From an uncultured Eubacteriales bacterium (GTDB lineage Bacteria > Bacillota > Clostridia > Monoglobales > Monoglobaceae): a DNA stretch of 62,935 nt. The notes under the pieces were generated by a model that saw only the letters and a program-made list of their open reading frames with translations, had not been told where the DNA came from and ran no database searches. Shown piece by piece: positions 59,902 to 62,935 of this stretch (within the stretch, counting starts at the first letter, position 1; every line of letters begins with the position of its first letter). Both the position numbers and the translations under genes were made by a program. The stretch covers positions 1 through 62,935 of the forward strand of contig CAJKEB010000005.1 in the NCBI GenBank assembly GCA_905198865.1. The letters are read 5' to 3'.

Positions 59902-61335
59902 GTGAAAAAAATAATAAGCATCATATTGGCAGCAGCAATAGTATTTTTCAATCTACACGCATTCGGAATTTCAGTTAGCGGTTACGAGAATTTAGCGGCA
60001 ATAAATTATAAACCGTTGATTGATGTTATAGATGCCACTGCCATAGTTGACGAAGAACTAAATACAAAGTTAAGAATAGCTCGTATGGATATTACTGCAA
60101 CAGCTATATTTCAAATAGGAGGAGAAATATATTGCTTCCATCCGTTAAATCGAACGGCTGAGGCTTCTCCTGTTTGTTTGAGTGCTGATCATTTAAGTGG
60201 AATTACTGTAATATGGACAGGTGAGTATTATTATACCAAAGCTTCTTTTCTGGACGGAAGATGGTATGATGCATCTAAATATGCATATCCGTTGGAATTG
60301 ATAGATGAAGACGGAAATGTGGTGAAATCATTAGATTTAAGAAAGAAATACAAAGCACATGCGATAAAGATAGGTTATCTGAATAATGTGTATTATTGTG
60401 AATTATCTGATGGAAAAAAGATAAAGTCAACAGACTTTGAAAATTGGGAGGAAACAGACGAAGCAGTTCCGCAGCAGATATGCAATATTATGATGGCAGA
60501 GGGAAAAGTATCGTTGGATAAAAACACTTTTGCAAGTGTAAACTTTGAAAATGATCCAAGATACAGAAGAATTTATACACTTGGCAATTGGCTTGTATAC
60601 TGCGATGAGAATATGAATTTCTATTTTTCGAATGATGGGATTTACTTTGTAAAAGTAGATTATCCGCCTGAAATGTTGGAATATGATACGCAAAATAATC
60701 GTGCGTATTATGGTCTTAACGTATATGAATACGGTGATGAGATAATATGTGATATGGAACAAACTGATATCACGAGTGATGTATATAATCCGCGTAGTTA
60801 TTCATCCGGCGGAGATATTTATAGATTCAGAATACCTAAAAATGAAGTATACAGCCGACTTGATGAATTGAAATCTGTGCCGCATGTATTGTTAGATGAT
60901 TCATATTTAGGCTTCTCCCAGTCGCCTGTTATGGAGGACGACCGCACACTTGTGCCGATGAGATTTTTGTTTGAGCAAATGGGAGCGGATGTAAATTGGA
61001 ACGATGCGACCCAAACCGCAACAGCAACGATATCAAATACTGCTGCCAAAGGCTTTGTCGACAGTGCCGCCGCGGTAGGCTTGGCGGAACAGGGGGCGGC
61101 GATAAATTCAAAGGCAAAGCCTTTGGTGGCAAACACGGCGGGCGATATAAACAGCGTTACATTCTCAATAGACGATACCAACGCCACAGTAAACGGCGAA
61201 GCGGCAGCAATGGACGTACCGGCACGTTTAATAAACGACCAGACATTTGTTCCCCTCCGCTTCCTTTCAGAAAACCTCGGCTATAACGTACAGTGGGACG
61301 AATCCACCAACACCGCCATAATCACAACAGAGTAG
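59902..61335 (+). CDS. Secreted stalk-domain protein with an unknown N-terminal region
   Basis: A 477-residue exported protein from a GTG start with GGGGG upstream. It has a signal peptide (KKIISIILAAAIVFFNLHAFG), a long beta-rich region of unknown fold (about 30-320) with short W/Y-rich motifs (VIWTGEYYYTKASFLDG, YTLGNWLVYCDENM), and two stalk modules: RTLVPMRFLFEQMGADVNWND near 355 and QTFVPLRFLSENLGYNVQWDE at the C-terminus. The segment between the modules is unusually rich in Ala, as in TISNTAAKGFVDSAAAVGLAEQ (quoted in part). Its neighbours are the RHS gene and a broken secreted gene, so it may be part of a surface module. Confidence 0.8.
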   Translation: MKKIISIILAAAIVFFNLHAFGISVSGYENLAAINYKPLIDVIDATAIVDEELNTKLRIARMDITATAIFQIGGEIYCFHPLNRTAEASPVCLSADHLSGITVIWTGEYYYTKASFLDGRWYDASKYAYPLELIDEDGNVVKSLDLRKKYKAHAIKIGYLNNVYYCELSDGKKIKSTDFENWEETDEAVPQQICNIMMAEGKVSLDKNTFASVNFENDPRYRRIYTLGNWLVYCDENMNFYFSNDGIYFVKVDYPPEMLEYDTQNNRAYYGLNVYEYGDEIICDMEQTDITSDVYNPRSYSSGGDIYRFRIPKNEVYSRLDELKSVPHVLLDDSYLGFSQSPVMEDDRTLVPMRFLFEQMGADVNWNDATQTATATISNTAAKGFVDSAAAVGLAEQGAAINSKAKPLVANTAGDINSVTFSIDDTNATVNGEAAAMDVPARLINDQTFVPLRFLSENLGYNVQWDESTNTAIITTE

Positions 61336-61353
61336 TTTACAGTCCGTATAATA

Positions 61354-61398
61354 GCGCACCGCAAGATAGATTTTCTATTTTGCGGTGTGTTTTTTTTA
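61354..61398 (+). terminator. Terminator of the stalk-domain gene
   Basis: GCACCGCAAGATAGA pairs with TCTATTTTGCGGTGTG (a G-U pair included), followed by TTTTTTTT. It lies about 20 bp beyond the stop codon. Confidence 0.9.
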
Positions 61399-61524
61399 TT
61401 TAAAGAAATAAATTAAAAAAATTTTTTTAAAAAAGTTACACATTTCGACCGTCTTTTTTATCTTAATCTTTCGGAAGGGGCAAAATACCAGTTAGCAAAA
61501 CCGAATTAGAGGGGAGGTAAGGTT

Positions 61525-61713
61525 ATGTCTTCTTCCTCATCTGATGTAAGTTGTAATGTTGCCATGGCTATTTTTGACAGTTACAGCAAAACGGTGATGC
61601 GAAATTTGGTAGGTCAAACAAAGAAAGAGATAAACAAGCGCAGTAAAAATGAGATAGTTAGTATAGATACGATGCAGTACGTATCTGATACACACGGACA
61701 AAAAGACGTATAG
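61525..61713 (+). CDS. Small protein, possibly a sigma-70-like remnant
   Basis: A 62-residue frame with GAGGGGAGG before the ATG. FDSYSKTVMRNLVGQTKKE followed by INKRSKNEIVSID resembles the opening of small sigma-70-like proteins found in clostridial conjugative elements (FDSYCKxVLKN...RRxxREVxxxEL), but the rest of such a protein is missing. It may be a truncated remnant. Function unknown. Confidence 0.4.
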   Translation: MSSSSSDVSCNVAMAIFDSYSKTVMRNLVGQTKKEINKRSKNEIVSIDTMQYVSDTHGQKDV

Positions 61714-61770
61714 AAAGACAGGATGTGAGGACAGTAGTCCAACATACAGCTACTAAAACCGTTCCGATGT

Positions 61771-62052
61771 TTATTTATTAAATAGGTCGCTGTGAGTTCC
61801 TGTTCTTTGCAATGTAAGAACAAGAATGTCTTTTTCAATGCGATATATTAACAGCCAATCCGGTTCGATATGACACTCACGGTAATCTTTTAAATTACCG
61901 GTTAATTGGTGGTCATTATATTCTTCCGGCAGTGGCTGACCTGCGGCAAGCATACGGATTGTATTGTCAAGCAAATCAATATTCAAGCTACGCTTGATTG
62001 CGAGTTTGTAGTCTTTTTTAAATCTGGAAGTCCAGATTACTTTCAGATTCAT
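61771..62052 (-). CDS. yafQ: YafQ-family type II toxin
   Basis: A 93-residue RelE-superfamily mRNA interferase. VIWTSRFKKDYKLAIKR (about 5-21), LPEEYNDHQLTGNLKDYRECHIEPDWLLIYRIE (about 41-73, quoted region contains the family HQLxG and HIxPDWLLIY motifs) and LTLQRTGTHSDLF at the end match YafQ, which cuts mRNA on the ribosome. The catalytic C-terminal His (GTHSDLF) is present. It overlaps the antitoxin gene by 4 bp. Confidence 0.93.
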   Translation of the reverse strand: MNLKVIWTSRFKKDYKLAIKRSLNIDLLDNTIRMLAAGQPLPEEYNDHQLTGNLKDYRECHIEPDWLLIYRIEKDILVLTLQRTGTHSDLFNK

Positions 62053-62321
62053 GACTTCAACTCCTTCAGTGCATCTTCAACATCATATGCTTTTAGGTTA
62101 GGGTCGCGGAGCATACGCTCGGTTTCAAGCATTGCCGCTACAGTTTCTGAGTTGGGTGTATTGATAGTTATGTCAAACGGAATACAGCCTTCGCGTACTG
62201 ACTGACGCAGAAAAATATTAAACGCAGTGGTCATATTCATACCAAGCTGTGAGAATAGTGTATCGGCTTGAGCTTTCAAGTCACTGTCTATGCGGAAACT
62301 TACATTTGATACGTTAGCCAT
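62049..62321 (-). CDS. dinJ: DinJ/RelB-family antitoxin
   Basis: A 90-residue ribbon-helix-helix protein. VSFRIDSDLKAQADTLFSQLG (about 7-27) and MNMTTAFNIFLRQSVREG form the DNA-binding dimer domain. The acidic C-terminal half (LETERMLRDPNLKAYDVEDALKEL, quoted in part) wraps the toxin. It is the first gene of the pair and probably represses it through the palindrome upstream. AAGGAG precedes the ATG. Confidence 0.93.
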   Translation of the reverse strand: MANVSNVSFRIDSDLKAQADTLFSQLGMNMTTAFNIFLRQSVREGCIPFDITINTPNSETVAAMLETERMLRDPNLKAYDVEDALKELKS

Positions 62322-62350
62322 ATAAAATCACTCCTTCTTTGAATGTAATT

Positions 62351-62379
62351 ATTATAACATAATAGACTGCTAATGTCAA
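62351..62379 (-). promoter_or_regulatory. Promoter of the dinJ-yafQ module
   Basis: On the minus strand TTGACA (62379-62374) and TATAAT (62356-62351) are perfect boxes 17 bp apart, 30 bp before the antitoxin start. Confidence 0.85.
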
Positions 62380-62407
62380 GCTAATAAAACGCAATTAGCA
62401 GTTTATT
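62361..62407. promoter_or_regulatory. Operator palindrome of the toxin-antitoxin module
   Basis: AATAGACTGCTAAT (62361-62374) and ATTAGCAGTTTATT (62394-62407) are near-perfect inverted repeats; a third GCTAAT lies between them (62380-62385). One arm sits between the -35 and -10 boxes, which fits autorepression by DinJ and the DinJ-YafQ complex. Confidence 0.75.
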
Positions 62408-62621
62408 ATATAAATATTATATGCAATTATAATAAAAATATCATAGACAGCAAATCAAATTAAAAAATGTATAATTGGTTAAAGGTTTACAATCCCAAAT
62501 AAACAAATAATCGGGTGTTTTATGGGCTGGTCGCAAAACTGCGTTTTGCTGCTTGCCTAATAGAAAGCGACAGCTGCTAATAAAAAAACGATAGCTTTCG
62601 CAGGTTTATGTTGACAAGAGG
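62408..62621. other. Intergenic region without a gene
   Basis: AT-rich sequence. The only visible structure is a hairpin GCAAAAC/GTTTTGC at 62533-62549. A terminator-like hairpin follows at 62622. No coding frame with a ribosome binding site is seen. Confidence 0.5.
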
Positions 62622-62662
62622 AATAAGCCGTCTCGAAAAATCTTCGGGGCGGTTTATTTTAA
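62622..62662 (+). terminator. Orphan terminator hairpin
   Basis: AATAAGCCGTCTCGA pairs with TCGGGGCGGTTTATT using several G-U pairs, followed by TTAATT. No plus-strand gene is seen before it; it may end a lost or unannotated transcript. Confidence 0.55.
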
Positions 62663-62708
62663 TTGTTCAAAAACGCTCAAACCGCTTGAAAACAGGGGGT
62701 TACGAGCA

Positions 62709-62747
62709 TAAAAAATCGACTGCAACTTTGTATCAAAATTGCAGTCG
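62709..62747 (-). terminator. Terminator of the CAU tRNA
   Basis: On the minus strand CGACTGCAA pairs with TTGCAGTCG, followed by ATTTTTT, just beyond the CCA end. Confidence 0.85.
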
Positions 62748-62752
62748 GATTA

Positions 62753-62829
62753 TGGTGGACCTTCAGGGACTCGAACCCCGGGCCAACCGGTTATGAGCCG
62801 GTTGCTCTAACCAACTGAGCTAAAGGTCC
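62753..62829 (-). tRNA. tRNA with CAU anticodon (Met elongator or Ile2)
   Basis: A 77-nt cloverleaf. The acceptor GGACCTT pairs with AAGGTCC, CCA is encoded, and the D arm is AGCTCAGTTGGTTAGAGC. The anticodon arm CAACCGG-CTCATAA-CCGGTTG gives CAU, and the T arm is CCGGGGTTCGAGTCCCTG. The acceptor and D arm resemble Firmicute sequences that can be either elongator tRNA-Met or the lysidine-modified tRNA-Ile(CAU); I cannot separate them here. It is not an initiator, which would lack the first base pair. Confidence 0.93.
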
Positions 62830-62864
62830 GGTTAATTTGTCGCTCCGAATTATGGAACTCTAAT

Positions 62865-62893
62865 ATTATATTATATAATTCTTATTTTGTCAA
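62865..62893 (-). promoter_or_regulatory. Promoter of the CAU tRNA
   Basis: On the minus strand TTGACA (62893-62888) and TATAAT (62870-62865), perfect boxes with 17-bp spacing. Confidence 0.85.
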
Positions 62894-62935
62894 TACCGAA
62901 TTTTAAAAAATTTTTCAAATTTTTCTTTATGATTT

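Noticed and set aside
62608..62796. Plus-strand 62-residue frame near the right end
   Set aside because: It runs across a terminator and the antisense of the CAU tRNA, and has no ribosome binding site.

Overview
The window is a chromosomal segment of an anaerobic, spore-forming member of the Clostridia (Bacillota). The sporulation pair yqfC-yqfD, clostridial gene orders such as phoH-ybeY-dgkA-era-recO and cysS-mrnC, a RemB/DUF370 gene, the [FeFe]-hydrogenase maturase HydG with its TM1266-family partner, TTGACA/TATAAT promoters and AGGAG ribosome binding sites all point that way. No 16S gene is present, so the family cannot be fixed. Most of the window is ordinary core genome. About 55.9-62.4 kb is an AT-richer accessory stretch.

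Layout: 0.1-2 kb, mrnC and cysS (minus). 2.1-6.7 kb, a TPP-riboswitch-controlled thiamine operon (thiC, thiD, thiM, thiE, HAD phosphatase). It makes the pyrimidine moiety, salvages the thiazole and couples the two, but has no thiazole synthesis genes. 6.7-12.3 kb, a DUF2508 gene, an OmpR-type two-component system, a secreted subtilase with Pro-rich repeats and a polysaccharide deacetylase. 12.3-17.5 kb, prmC and a DUF1385 gene, then DUF624, GNAT and a secreted RCC1-repeat protein. 17.6-19.9 kb, an intergenic hairpin array, hydG and a TM1266-type regulator behind a long leader with an intrinsic terminator. 20-21.7 kb, yqfC-yqfD behind a sigma-E-like promoter. 21.7-26.8 kb, a five-gene cluster: circularly permuted ATP-grasp, alpha-E, transglutaminase-like, and two aspartoacylase/M14-like proteins.

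26.9-30.1 kb holds a GGDEF remnant, a predicted membrane-anchored family II pyrophosphatase-like protein and dinB. 30.5-37.9 kb is dnaN-recF-remB-gyrB without dnaA, followed by a ThyX-like gene and a VIT-like gene. 38-42.4 kb has a stalk-domain secreted protein and phoH-ybeY-dgkA-era-recO. 42.5-48.6 kb has carB, an M20 amidohydrolase and a PurF paralogue lacking the catalytic cysteine. 48.8-53.1 kb is a His-rich MarR regulator plus a heterodimeric ABC exporter under an inverted-repeat operator. 53.2-55.8 kb has tRNA-Leu(CAG), an HD-GYP protein and an M18 aminopeptidase. 56-62.4 kb carries a 5'-truncated RHS protein with a DUF4855-like tip, a frameshifted secreted protein, a stalk-domain protein and a DinJ/YafQ module. 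A CAU-anticodon tRNA closes the window.

The strongest candidates for something new are the ATP-grasp/alpha-E/transglutaminase/M14 operon, whose second M14 paralogue has lost its zinc ligands and whose leader contains a terminator; the hydG leader, which has riboswitch-like architecture but no class I recognise; the RHS protein with a glycosidase-like tip; and the membrane-anchored family II pyrophosphatase. All assignments rest on reading motifs by eye; no database search was run.
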